Shown here piece after piece: positions 8,968-17,041 of a stretch of 64,000 nucleotides of DNA (position 1 is the first letter of the stretch; each line of letters opens with the position of its first letter). The stretch comes from UBA2040 sp002384725 (GTDB taxonomy: Bacteria; Bacteroidota; Bacteroidia; Flavobacteriales_D; Crocinitomicaceae): assembly GCA_963926475.1 (NCBI GenBank), contig CAWUXE010000003.1:51067-115066 (forward strand). Direction: 5' to 3'. The notes under the pieces are model-generated. The model saw nothing but the letters and a program-made list of their open reading frames with translations. It ran no database searches and had not been told where the DNA came from. Position numbers and translations under genes: made by a program.

Positions 8968-9007
8968 AAACGGTCAGAGGCAATAGCTTTTGACCGTTTT
9001 TGTTTGT
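8968..9007 (+). terminator. Rho-independent terminator after the DUF4139 gene
   Basis: AAACGGTCA (8968-8976) pairs perfectly with TGACCGTTT (8991-8999), followed by a T-rich run. Confidence 0.85.
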
Positions 9008-9072
9008 TTTGAGTAAAAACTGAACAATCGAAAACTAAAAGCTCACAGAACTGTTATAATTTCCTAATCTTT

Positions 9073-9612
9073 ATGTATATGACGTTTTTCCTTTCATTAA
9101 TCTTTCTCTTTATGTCGACCGACAACATAACAATTTTTGATTTTAACGAAAATTCATCCCTCACAAAATGGCGAATTGTTAATGATAGTGTGATGGGCGG
9201 CATATCGACCAGTTCAATAAAAATAAACGAACAAGGCAATGGTGTTTTCTCTGGTTCGGTCTCAACAAAAAATAACGGCGGTTTTGCTTCTGTTCAATAT
9301 AGTTTTGAGAAAATAAAAACCAAAGTTAGCGACGTGGTGCAGATTCGACTTAAGGGAGATGGGAAAAACTATCAGTTTAGAGTCAAGGCGAATAAGAATC
9401 AAAAGTATTCCTACATCACAACATTTTCTACCTCAGGCGAATGGCAAACGATTCAAATTGAACTTAGCGAACTATATCCTTCTTTTAGGGGCAGAAAATT
9501 AGATCTGCCAAATTTTAAACATTCGACTTTGGAAGAAATCACCTTTTTAATTGCCAATAAAAATAATGAATCATTCGAACTGCAGTTAGATAAAGTGGAA
9601 TTGGTCCAATAG
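9073..9612 (+). CDS. CIA30-family protein
   Basis: 179 residues. After a short hydrophobic start (MYMTFFLSLIFLFM) it shows the CIA30/NDUFAF1-like pattern: W-R-I-V-N-D-S-V-M-G-G-I-S near residues 34-46, GFASVQYSF, an RLKGDGKNYQFRVK block at about 95-108, and the closing LQLDKVELVQ strand. The fold is a galactose-binding-like jelly roll. Bacterial members are common but their function is unclear, and a complex I role should not be assumed. The start could be the second Met (15), which would remove the hydrophobic part. Confidence 0.85.
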   Translation: MYMTFFLSLIFLFMSTDNITIFDFNENSSLTKWRIVNDSVMGGISTSSIKINEQGNGVFSGSVSTKNNGGFASVQYSFEKIKTKVSDVVQIRLKGDGKNYQFRVKANKNQKYSYITTFSTSGEWQTIQIELSELYPSFRGRKLDLPNFKHSTLEEITFLIANKNNESFELQLDKVELVQ

Positions 9613-9732
9613 ATGGCGACTTCAACATTTGTCGTAAAATTTGAGGCAATATAAACGCAAAGCTGGAAAAACTAGTTGATTTTTAATTCGCCGAGTCTTC
9701 TAACGATACTTATAAATTCAAACAAAAATCAG

Positions 9733-9740
9733 TAACTTTG
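9733..9740 (+). promoter_or_regulatory. -7 box for ispH
   Basis: TAACTTTG matches TAnnTTTG and lies 17 bases before the ATG at 9758. Confidence 0.55.
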
Positions 9741-9757
9741 TAGTACCATAATCAAGC

Positions 9758-10978
9758 ATGAAAATATTCGAAATCCCCAGCTTTTACCGTTCGCCTATTA
9801 TATCTGCCGTTAAGAACAAACGCAAACTGGACGACCCAAGAAAAAAGGACTTCTCTCCTGCCCTTTTGGATTTCGGAACCGTTCAATTTTGGATTCCTCG
9901 TCATTTTGGTTTCTGTTATGGAGTTGAAAATGCAATCGAAATTTCCTATAAAGCCATCGCTGAAAATCCGGGGAAGCGTATTTATTTGTTGAGCCAAATG
10001 ATTCACAATCCAGGTGTAAATGAAGATTTACAAAGTCATGGATTAGAGTTCATACAAGACACTTTAGGCAAACAATTGATTCCTTGGAGTGAGATTAAGG
10101 CAGAAGACATAGTCATCATTCCAGCCTTTGGAACTTCGTTAGAAATTGAGGCAAAATTAAATGAAATTGGTGTTCAAACCAATGCGTACAATACGACTTG
10201 TCCGTTTGTGGAAAAAGTGTGGAATCGTGCCGTTAAATTGGGGAAAAGTGACCATACAATAATCATTCATGGGAAATACAACCACGAAGAAACTCGTGCT
10301 ACCTTCTCTCATAGTCGACAAAATGCACCAAGTCTGGTCATCAAAGACATGATCGAAGCTGAGAAACTTTCTAATTTCATTCTTGGCAAGGTGTCATTGG
10401 AACAATTCAATCAAGATTTCGAAGGCAAATATTCTGAGAACTTTAATCCTGAGAAAGACTTAGAAAAAATTGGAGTTGTGAACCAAACCACCATGTTGGC
10501 TACTGAAACACAAGGGATTACCGATTTTCTGCGTCAAACTATGATCGATAAATATGGCGAAGGAAATGTTAAGGACCATATAGCCGATACGCGTGATACG
10601 CTTTGCTATGCAACAAATGACAACCAGAGTTCGACCATGGGGTTACTCGACATAAAGGCAGATATTGCCCTGGTTGTTGGAGGATATAACAGTTCGAATA
10701 CGACACATTTGGTTGAGTTATTGCACCAGAAATTCACTACTTACTTCATCAATGACGAAACAAAATTACACGCCAAAGAAGAGTGGTCGAGTTTCGATAT
10801 TCACCGAAAAGTGGAAGAGAAAGTGAAGGTGAATCTCAATAATGAACCCTTGCGAATTATCATTAGTTCTGGTGCGTCCTGTCCTGACGCGACTGTTGAT
10901 CGAGTCATTCAGCGGATTTTGGAGCTAACGGAGAATGATTTTCCAATAGAGCAAGCGATAGCTAACATGGAGATTTAA
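9758..10978 (+). CDS. ispH: 4-hydroxy-3-methylbut-2-enyl diphosphate reductase
   Basis: Last enzyme of the MEP isoprenoid pathway, an iron-sulfur enzyme making IPP and DMAPP. 406 residues, the long plant/cyanobacteria-like form rather than the ~310-residue E. coli form. The three cluster cysteines are visible: C53 (HFGFCYGVENA), C148 (NTTCPFVEKV) and C375 (SGASCPDATVD). The diagnostic QTTMLATETQ block and TRDTLCYATNDNQSS are present. It stands alone with its own promoter. miaA further along uses the DMAPP this pathway supplies. Confidence 0.96.
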   Translation: MKIFEIPSFYRSPIISAVKNKRKLDDPRKKDFSPALLDFGTVQFWIPRHFGFCYGVENAIEISYKAIAENPGKRIYLLSQMIHNPGVNEDLQSHGLEFIQDTLGKQLIPWSEIKAEDIVIIPAFGTSLEIEAKLNEIGVQTNAYNTTCPFVEKVWNRAVKLGKSDHTIIIHGKYNHEETRATFSHSRQNAPSLVIKDMIEAEKLSNFILGKVSLEQFNQDFEGKYSENFNPEKDLEKIGVVNQTTMLATETQGITDFLRQTMIDKYGEGNVKDHIADTRDTLCYATNDNQSSTMGLLDIKADIALVVGGYNSSNTTHLVELLHQKFTTYFINDETKLHAKEEWSSFDIHRKVEEKVKVNLNNEPLRIIISSGASCPDATVDRVIQRILELTENDFPIEQAIANMEI

Positions 10979-11152
10979 TGCATCTTTCTTGATTTCGTAA
11001 ACAATTGATTAACTGAATTTTAAAACAGTTATCAACAGCGTTTCATCTAAACATTTAAATTTTTATTGGGTGATTTTTTATAACTCAAAATTTTACCTCC
11101 CCAATTCACCTAAATCAACCCCATTTTTTTCTTACCTTCGATTTATCAGCGC

Positions 11153-11779
11153 ATGGATATTTCAACCCACATACTTCAACATCCATTTCAATTCAACGAA
11201 ATGCGTGAGAATGTGCTCCTAAAACTTTCAACTCAACTTTCCGATACCCTAAAATACCACAGTTGCGAGCACACCATTAACGTGGAACGAATCGCTGAAG
11301 AGATTGCACATCAAGAAAAACTAAAAACCCAAGAGGTAGATCTCATTCGAACGGCAGCACTTTATCATGACCTAGGATTCATTCACCAACATGAACACAA
11401 CGAACTATTGGCGATAAAAATGGCAGAAACAGAATTGCCCGCTTACGATTATTCAGAGGAGCAAATTCAACTTGTTTGTGAAATGATACATTCGACCAAA
11501 GCTGGATTTGACGTGCAAAACATCTACGATAAAATCATCTCAGATGCAGATCACGACTATTTTGGACGACCCGATTATTTTGAAATTGCCGAAAGATTGA
11601 GAATAGAATATTCATTCTATGGTCGTGATTTTTCAGAATTAGAGTGGCTCGATTTCCAATTGAACTATTTGGATCTAAATCATGTTTATTGGACAGATTG
11701 GTCGAAAGCCAATCGAACGGAAACCAAAAAAAACAATATTGCTGAGTTAAAGCGAAAAAAAAAGGAAATTCAACTATGA
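11153..11779 (+). CDS. HD-domain phosphohydrolase
   Basis: 208 residues. The HD signature is spread as YHSCEHTINV (about 37-46), ALYHDLGF with the H-D pair (about 72-79), and ISDADHDYFG later (about 128-137). HD proteins are metal-dependent phosphohydrolases; nucleotide substrates are common but cannot be assigned here. Its stop overlaps the ATG of the adenosyltransferase by 4 bases (ATGA at 11776), so the two are translationally coupled. Confidence 0.85.
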   Translation: MDISTHILQHPFQFNEMRENVLLKLSTQLSDTLKYHSCEHTINVERIAEEIAHQEKLKTQEVDLIRTAALYHDLGFIHQHEHNELLAIKMAETELPAYDYSEEQIQLVCEMIHSTKAGFDVQNIYDKIISDADHDYFGRPDYFEIAERLRIEYSFYGRDFSELEWLDFQLNYLDLNHVYWTDWSKANRTETKKNNIAELKRKKKEIQL

Positions 11780-12324
11780 AAATTTATACAAAAAAAGGCG
11801 ACAAAGGTCAAACCTCACTTATAGGCGGAACGCGAGTTCCCAAATCTTCCATACGAATCGAATCCTACGGCACAGTCGATGAACTCAACTCCTATTTGGG
11901 ATTAGTGCGTGATCAAGAAATTGACAAAGAATATATCCGTCAGATTCTCGAAATCCAAGATCGTTTGTTCACCATTGGTTCTCATTTGGCCAGCGATCCT
12001 GAAAAAGCGAAAATGAAGATTCCAGGCTTGTTTGATCAAGACATCATCAACCTCGAACATTGGATGGACGAAATGGACAAAGAACTGCCCGAAATGCGTT
12101 CGTTTGTATTGCCCGGTGGACACACAGCCGTTTCGCACACCCACGTTGCACGATGCATTTGCCGACGAGCAGAACGAATCATAGTCGATTTAGGAAGTCA
12201 CGACCACGTCGAAGAAATTGTACCTCAATACATGAATCGTTTGAGCGACTATTTGTTCGTTTTAAGCCGGAAATTGACCCAAGATTTGGGGGTGGAAGAA
12301 AGTCCTTGGACACCTAGAATGTGA
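11776..12324 (+). CDS. PduO-type cob(I)alamin adenosyltransferase
   Basis: 182 residues. It transfers the adenosyl group of ATP to cob(I)alamin, giving coenzyme B12. The N-terminal ATP-binding motif YTKKGDKGQTSLIGGTRVPK (residues 4-23) is followed by the classic GTVDELNSYLG. The RCICRRAERIIVDL helix and YMNRLSDYLFVLSRK close the fold. Coupled by a 4-base overlap to the HD hydrolase. The organism may salvage B12: an importer of the BtuFCD/FecBCD type lies at 60.4-63.2 kb, though its substrate is unproven. Confidence 0.95.
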   Translation: MKIYTKKGDKGQTSLIGGTRVPKSSIRIESYGTVDELNSYLGLVRDQEIDKEYIRQILEIQDRLFTIGSHLASDPEKAKMKIPGLFDQDIINLEHWMDEMDKELPEMRSFVLPGGHTAVSHTHVARCICRRAERIIVDLGSHDHVEEIVPQYMNRLSDYLFVLSRKLTQDLGVEESPWTPRM

Positions 12325-12426
12325 ATCATTTTTACTTCCCAAAAAACTGTAAGGTATTGTAAATTAAAGTAAACATCCTGTTTTGCGAAACCAAAACAAG
12401 TATTTTAGAAATCTTGAAACTAAAAT

Positions 12427-12746
12427 ATGACCAGATTATTACTGTACTTTGCTCTTCTATTATTCGTTTTTAATCCCTTCGGTCAAAGTCCGAATAATAT
12501 AACTGGACGGGTTGTTGGAACGGACTTATTCCAATCCCAAATATATTGGTTTCGTTGGTGTACAATGAATATCAGAAGGTACACAATATCGTTTTTACAG
12601 ATGCAGCCGGTAAATTAACTTTTATAAATCCATCCAACGACAGTTTGTTTGTTGCTATAAACGAAATGGATTACAAACTGCACAAAAGCGAGGTTTTCTG
12701 CCTTCCTGAAAATGCGGGTTATGCAATTGGTGATATTATTCTGTAA
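12427..12746 (+). pseudogene. Frameshifted small secreted protein, carboxypeptidase-regulatory-like
   Basis: Frame 1 from ATG 12427 encodes a signal peptide and the start of a beta domain (MTRLLLYFALLLFVFNPFGQ, then SPNNITGRVVGTD). At about 12525-12533 the sense moves to another frame, which reads LIPIPNILVSLVYNEYQK, then FTDAAGKLTFINPS, and continues to TAA 12744-12746. Joined, the product resembles a CarboxypepD_reg-like fold (ITGRVV...IPNI...FTDAAGKL). A one-base deletion or two-base insertion explains it. A sequencing error is the alternative. Confidence 0.7.
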
Positions 12747-12762
12747 ACTTTACTGCTCAAAA

Positions 12763-12793
12763 TTTGGAAGTTTTGAAAATAAGGTTACTTTTG
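12763..12793 (+). promoter_or_regulatory. Full -33/-7 promoter for the DUF2795 gene
   Basis: TTTG at 12763-12766, a 19-base spacer, then TACTTTTG at 12786-12793 (TAnnTTTG). The ATG at 12826 follows 32 bases later. This is the most complete Bacteroidota promoter seen in the window. Confidence 0.7.
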
Positions 12794-12825
12794 CCGAAAA
12801 TTAAACAATAAAAACACAATTAGAA

Positions 12826-13047
12826 ATGTATTGGACACTCGAACTTGCCTCATATTTAGAAGACGCCCCATGGCCAGCATCAAAGGATGAGTTAATCGAC
12901 TTCGCAATCCGAGCAGGAGCGCCACTTGAGGTGGTTGAAAACTTACAAGATTTGGAAGATGAAGGTGACGTATACGAAAGTATCGAAGATATCTGGCCTG
13001 ACTATCCATCGCGCGAAGATTTCTTATTCAACGAAGACGAATATTAA
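12826..13047 (+). CDS. DUF2795 domain protein
   Basis: 73 residues, acidic. It matches the compact DUF2795 family widespread in Bacteroidota: YWTLELASYLEDAPWPASKDELIDFAIRAG reads as two helices with the W-P motif, then LEVVENLQDLEDEGDVYESIEDIWPDYPSREDFLF. The function of the family is unknown. Full-length, monocistronic, with its own promoter and terminator, suggesting steady expression. Confidence 0.92.
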   Translation: MYWTLELASYLEDAPWPASKDELIDFAIRAGAPLEVVENLQDLEDEGDVYESIEDIWPDYPSREDFLFNEDEY

Positions 13048-13066
13048 TTAAGATAAATAAGTCTGT

Positions 13067-13098
13067 AATCCTGTTTCAAACGAGACAGGATTTTTTTT
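13067..13098 (+). terminator. Terminator after the DUF2795 gene
   Basis: ATCCTGTTTC and GAGACAGGAT form a 10-bp stem with one wobble pair, followed by eight T residues. Confidence 0.85.
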
Positions 13099-13111
13099 GT
13101 CTCAAAATAAT

Positions 13112-13289
13112 GGTGAACTGAACGCAGATTAAACGGATTTACACAGATCTTCTTTTGATTTTGAATTTATTCCACCATAGTGCGAGAAGTAAACTTAGAC
13201 GTTCTGTCATTTAACAGGCAATCCTATTCTTCTAATAAATCTGTAAAAATCAAGCGAAATCCGCGTCATCAGCGTTCCGTCACTTCACC
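13112..13289. repeat. Palindromic intergenic element (imperfect inverted repeat, ~178 bp)
   Basis: The left arm GGTGAACTGAACGCAGATT, then a CGGATTT block, is mirrored by a right arm whose complement reads GGTGAAGTGACGGAACGCTG, then GATGACGCGGATTT and a CAGATTT end. It lies between the DUF2795 terminator and acpH and contains no ORF. Similar fold-back elements with CGCAGATT/AATCTGCG cores are, from memory, dispersed in many Bacteroidota genomes. No second copy is visible in this window. Confidence 0.6.
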
Positions 13290-13353
13290 AACTAAACCAA
13301 ACGGATCCCTACTTAAATTCGTATAATTCATCTCTTCCCACTATATTTAGCTG

Positions 13354-13941
13354 ATGAATTTCCTCGGACACCTCCTTTTCTCTCGAAACGATAAAGAACT
13401 TATGCTCGCCAATCTCTTTGGTGATTTCGTTCGAGGGAAGGATTTGTCTTATTTAAGACAAAAAACGCAACAAGGTGTGTTTCTGCACCGAAGCATTGAC
13501 TCGTACATCGATAATCATCCTGCGGTTCATAAACTACTCCAAATTCTATACAAACCTTTACCCAAGATTGCTGGTGTCGCTATCGATTTATATTTCGATC
13601 ATCTCCTGGCGGAAAGATGGAAAGATTTCCACGAACAAGATTTAGCCGATTTCACGCAAAGTTTCTATGACTGTGTGGACCTCTCTCACAACGAATACAC
13701 TGATCATTTTCGATTGGTAATTACCAAAATGGGAGAAAAAAACTGGCTGTACCAATATCAATTTGAAAACGGATTGTACAAAGCGTGTCAAGGTGTATCC
13801 CGTAGAATTTCCTTCGAAAATCAACTGGTGAATGGTCTTGATGTATTCCATGAGTTCAGACCAGAGATAGAAAAAGCATTCGATTTATACATGAAAGACG
13901 CACATGTTTATTTGAACAATCTCGTCCTTCTCCCCAAGTAA
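13354..13941 (+). CDS. acpH: Acyl carrier protein phosphodiesterase
   Basis: 195 residues matching the AcpH (DUF479) family: it starts MNFLGHLLFSRND and contains LANLFGDFVRGKDL and GVFLHRSIDSYIDNHP, the HD-like metal-site region. The family removes the 4'-phosphopantetheine group from holo-ACP. Length is close to the family norm of about 195. Monocistronic, as the next gene lies 52 bases downstream with its own leader. Real enzymatic activity in Bacteroidota homologues is less well established than in E. coli. Confidence 0.9.
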   Translation: MNFLGHLLFSRNDKELMLANLFGDFVRGKDLSYLRQKTQQGVFLHRSIDSYIDNHPAVHKLLQILYKPLPKIAGVAIDLYFDHLLAERWKDFHEQDLADFTQSFYDCVDLSHNEYTDHFRLVITKMGEKNWLYQYQFENGLYKACQGVSRRISFENQLVNGLDVFHEFRPEIEKAFDLYMKDAHVYLNNLVLLPK

Positions 13942-13993
13942 TCTCAAGTTTCACAATTATTTTGTAACTTTCATATTCCTTATTCAAATTTCA

Positions 13994-15433
13994 ATGGCGG
14001 AATCCACATATAAGTTCCTATTGGTCAGCTTCGTACTGACTTTTCTTCTTTTGGGCTGTGTGATGGAGGAAAAAGAAAATCCAAAGGTTTACGATACAAA
14101 TGAGTACGTTTTCGATTTAGACAAAATCATCAAAAGAGGAAAGTTGGTCGTCTTAGCCGAAAACAGCTCTAGCTCTTATTTCGAGTACCGGGAGAAGGAA
14201 ATGGGTTTTGAATACGAAATTTTAAAAGAGTTCACGAAGGAATTAGGCATTGAATTGGAAGTAAAGGTTATTGATAACCTAGACCATGTCATCGATGAAG
14301 TTAAAAATGGCGATGGCGATGTAATTGCCTGTAACCTTACCGTTACTGCGGATAGAAAAAAGATCATCAATTTTAGTCGACCACTCATGAGTATTCCTCA
14401 AGTCTTGGTGCAAAGAAATGCAAAATCAGATTCATTAGGAACGACCCTTTTCGTCACCGACGCCTCGCAATTAGCAAAAAAGAACGTCAACGTTTGGAAA
14501 GAATCTAGTTACTACGATCGCTTAAAAAACCTGCAAGAAGAAATTGGTGATACCATTTATATCCGGAAAGAAAATGGAATAATTGGAACAGAAGAACTTA
14601 TTGAAATGGTTTCAGAAGGGATGATTGATTACACAGTAGTTGAACAGAACGTGGCACAAATTAATGCGCGTTTCTTTGATAACTTAGACGTCAGTGTGCC
14701 TCTTTCAGCAAAACAAAAAATTGCCTTCGGTATGCGGATGTCAAGTCCCCTTTTAAAAGCAAGAATGGATAATTGGCTGGATGGATTCACAAAAACACCT
14801 GTGTACAAATACATCTATCATAAATACTTCGAGCTAGGACAAATGGGTTATCGAGACGAAGACCAAACAGAAGTAACGTCTACTAAGAACTATTCGAAAG
14901 GAAAGTTAGAAGTATATGAGCAATTCTTCCGCGATGCAGGCACCAAACACAATGTAGATTGGCGATGGCTGGCAGCTTTGAGTTTCCAAGAATCTCGCTT
15001 GAACCCCAACGCTGTTTCATTTGGAGGAGCGTATTCCATGATGCAATTCATGCCAGAAATTGGTCCAACGTATGGGGTTTACCATGATTCTCCGCCTGAG
15101 GTGCAAATCAATGGTGGTGCAAAGAAAATCAGTCATGACTTTAAAATTTGGAAGAAAACTATCAAAGACGACCTTAATTGCATGAAGTTTACTTTAGCAA
15201 GTTATAACTGCGGGCAAGGACACGTTTACGATGCCCAACGACTCGCCACCAAATATGGCAAAGACCCAAAAATTTGGGATAACAATGTTGAAGATATGAT
15301 ACTGCGACTTTCCAAAAAGGAGTTTTATGGCGATGAAGCTGTTCGTCATGGTGCGATGCGTGGAACAATCACTTATAAATATGTGAGGGAAATCTACGCC
15401 CGTTATCTAGAATACAAGGTTTTGTACAAATGA
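13994..15433 (+). CDS. MltF-like lytic transglycosylase lipoprotein
   Basis: 479 residues with lipobox LLGC (signal MAESTYKFLLVSFVLTFLLLGC). Residues about 50-280 form a periplasmic solute-binding domain (RGKLVVLAENSSSSYFEYR; GFEYEILKEF; ACNLTVTADRKKIINFSRP). Residues about 305-450 form an SLT domain with the catalytic glutamate E333 in AALSFQESRLNPNAVS, then YSMMQFMPEIGPTYG and LASYNCGQGHV. This is the MltF layout: cleavage of peptidoglycan with 1,6-anhydromuramate release. The last 4 bases overlap miaA. Confidence 0.93.
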   Translation: MAESTYKFLLVSFVLTFLLLGCVMEEKENPKVYDTNEYVFDLDKIIKRGKLVVLAENSSSSYFEYREKEMGFEYEILKEFTKELGIELEVKVIDNLDHVIDEVKNGDGDVIACNLTVTADRKKIINFSRPLMSIPQVLVQRNAKSDSLGTTLFVTDASQLAKKNVNVWKESSYYDRLKNLQEEIGDTIYIRKENGIIGTEELIEMVSEGMIDYTVVEQNVAQINARFFDNLDVSVPLSAKQKIAFGMRMSSPLLKARMDNWLDGFTKTPVYKYIYHKYFELGQMGYRDEDQTEVTSTKNYSKGKLEVYEQFFRDAGTKHNVDWRWLAALSFQESRLNPNAVSFGGAYSMMQFMPEIGPTYGVYHDSPPEVQINGGAKKISHDFKIWKKTIKDDLNCMKFTLASYNCGQGHVYDAQRLATKYGKDPKIWDNNVEDMILRLSKKEFYGDEAVRHGAMRGTITYKYVREIYARYLEYKVLYK

Positions 15434-16353
15434 GTTCCGACAAGAAATTAATCGTACTTCAAGGTCCCACAGCCAGCGGTAAAACGGAATTGGCTATTGC
15501 TCTAGCTCAGCAGTTGAACTGTGAAATTCTATCCGGAGATTCTCGCCAATTCTACACCGAAATCTCGATTGGCACAGCAAAACCAAGCCCAGAAGAAATC
15601 AATAGCGCGCCGCATCATTTCATCAATTCACATTCTATAGAAAACCCTGTTTCTGCTGCTCAATTTGAAAAAGAAGCCTTATCTGTTTTAGATAAAATAT
15701 TTGAAAATCAAAACTTTGCGATCTTGGTAGGTGGCTCAGGATTATTCATAGATGCGCTATGTTGCGGTTTAGATCCTTTGCCTTCCGATGAAAAAGTCAA
15801 GAAAGAATGGCAAGCGAAACTCGAAAAAGAGGGATTAATGTCGCTTCAACTGGAACTTATGAAACGAGATCCAGAATATGCAGAAATTGTTGATTTGAAT
15901 AATCCACATCGCTTAATAAGAGCACTGGAAATCAATTCGCTTTCAGCTAAAACAATGAAGCAAGTACGAACGAATTCTCGACAAAAAAGAAATTTTGAGT
16001 CCCTTCGTTACGTGATAGAATTTCCGAGAAAGGAGCTATACAAAAGAATTGATCAACGTGTGATGCAAATGATAGCAAAAGGATTAGTCAAAGAGGTAAA
16101 AGGTGTTGCCCATTTTTCGCATTTACAAAGTATGAATACAGTTGGCTACAAAGAGATTTTCGCTCATCTTTCCGGAGAAATATCTCTTGAAGAGGCTATT
16201 TCTCAAATTCAACAAAACAGTCGTCGATATGCCAAACGTCAACTCACATGGTTTCGCAGAGACAATGATAATCAATGGCTTACCTCCACCACAACCCAAG
16301 GTCGATTGGATGAAATAATCGAAGACTTATGCCAAAAAGAAATCATCTCTTAA
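15430..16353 (+). CDS. miaA: tRNA dimethylallyltransferase
   Basis: 307 residues. It adds the dimethylallyl group of DMAPP to A37 of tRNAs reading U-starting codons. The P-loop QGPTASGKTELA is at about residues 10-21, followed by LSGDSRQFYTEISIGTAKP (family signature DSRQ-Y...G-TAKP). The helical domain includes QNSRRYAKRQLTWFRRD near the C-terminus, the conserved YAKRQ-WFR motif. ATG overlaps the transglycosylase stop as ATGA, so it is translationally coupled. An ABC transporter gene follows 42 bases later. Confidence 0.97.
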   Translation: MSSDKKLIVLQGPTASGKTELAIALAQQLNCEILSGDSRQFYTEISIGTAKPSPEEINSAPHHFINSHSIENPVSAAQFEKEALSVLDKIFENQNFAILVGGSGLFIDALCCGLDPLPSDEKVKKEWQAKLEKEGLMSLQLELMKRDPEYAEIVDLNNPHRLIRALEINSLSAKTMKQVRTNSRQKRNFESLRYVIEFPRKELYKRIDQRVMQMIAKGLVKEVKGVAHFSHLQSMNTVGYKEIFAHLSGEISLEEAISQIQQNSRRYAKRQLTWFRRDNDNQWLTSTTTQGRLDEIIEDLCQKEIIS

Positions 16354-16395
16354 CTTTGGAATGATTATTGAAAATCACTCCGTAAAAAGCGACAC

Positions 16396-17037
16396 ATGAA
16401 TATTGTTTTTAATCAGGTTATGCCTACTCCACTTGCATCAATAAACCATAGTGCAGAGAGTATTTGGGGGAATAAAATTGAGCTCAATTCTGGCGAACGA
16501 ATTCTTTTGAACGCCTCCAGCGGAAAAGGAAAATCGACTTTCACCTTGACCTCTATTGGTCTGCGGAAAGATTATTCCGGCGAGATTACATACGACGGAG
16601 TTGACATTAAAACGTTTTCACCCGATGATTGGACACCTATTCGTCAAGGTAAAATATCGGTTATTTTTCAAGATTTACAATTGTTTCCCAATTTGAGCGT
16701 CGAAGACAATCTTATTCTAAAAAACATGTTGCAAGAAAGTATGACCATCGAAACGCTAAAAAAGCAACTCGAATTTCTAGGAATTAGTGACAAATGGAAA
16801 CAAGATTGTGGATTGCTTTCCATGGGACAGCAGCAAAGAGTGGCAATTGCAAGAGCACTTAGTCAACCTTTCGAATGGTTGATTATGGACGAACCTTTTT
16901 CGCACCTGGACAAGGAAAACGCGCAGAAATGCATGCAATTAATCCACGAACGTTGCGAAGAATTGGGTGCAGGATTTGTCCTAACATCTCTAGGCGACAC
17001 CTACGATTACAACTATTCACGAGAATTAAAATTATAA
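16396..17037 (+). CDS. ABC transporter ATP-binding protein (LolD/MacB-type)
   Basis: 213 residues. Walker A is the variant ASSGKGKST (about residues 40-48), the Q-loop is VIFQDLQLFPNLSVEDN, the signature is the atypical LSMGQQQRVAIARAL, and Walker B is LIMDEPFSHLD. The signature reads LSMGQ rather than LSGGQ. It ends 4 bases before a four-TM FtsX-type permease, its obvious partner. The pair resembles LolD/MacB-class mechanotransmission or lipoprotein-release systems rather than importers. Substrate unknown. Confidence 0.92.
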   Translation: MNIVFNQVMPTPLASINHSAESIWGNKIELNSGERILLNASSGKGKSTFTLTSIGLRKDYSGEITYDGVDIKTFSPDDWTPIRQGKISVIFQDLQLFPNLSVEDNLILKNMLQESMTIETLKKQLEFLGISDKWKQDCGLLSMGQQQRVAIARALSQPFEWLIMDEPFSHLDKENAQKCMQLIHERCEELGAGFVLTSLGDTYDYNYSRELKL

Positions 17038-17041
17038 TACC

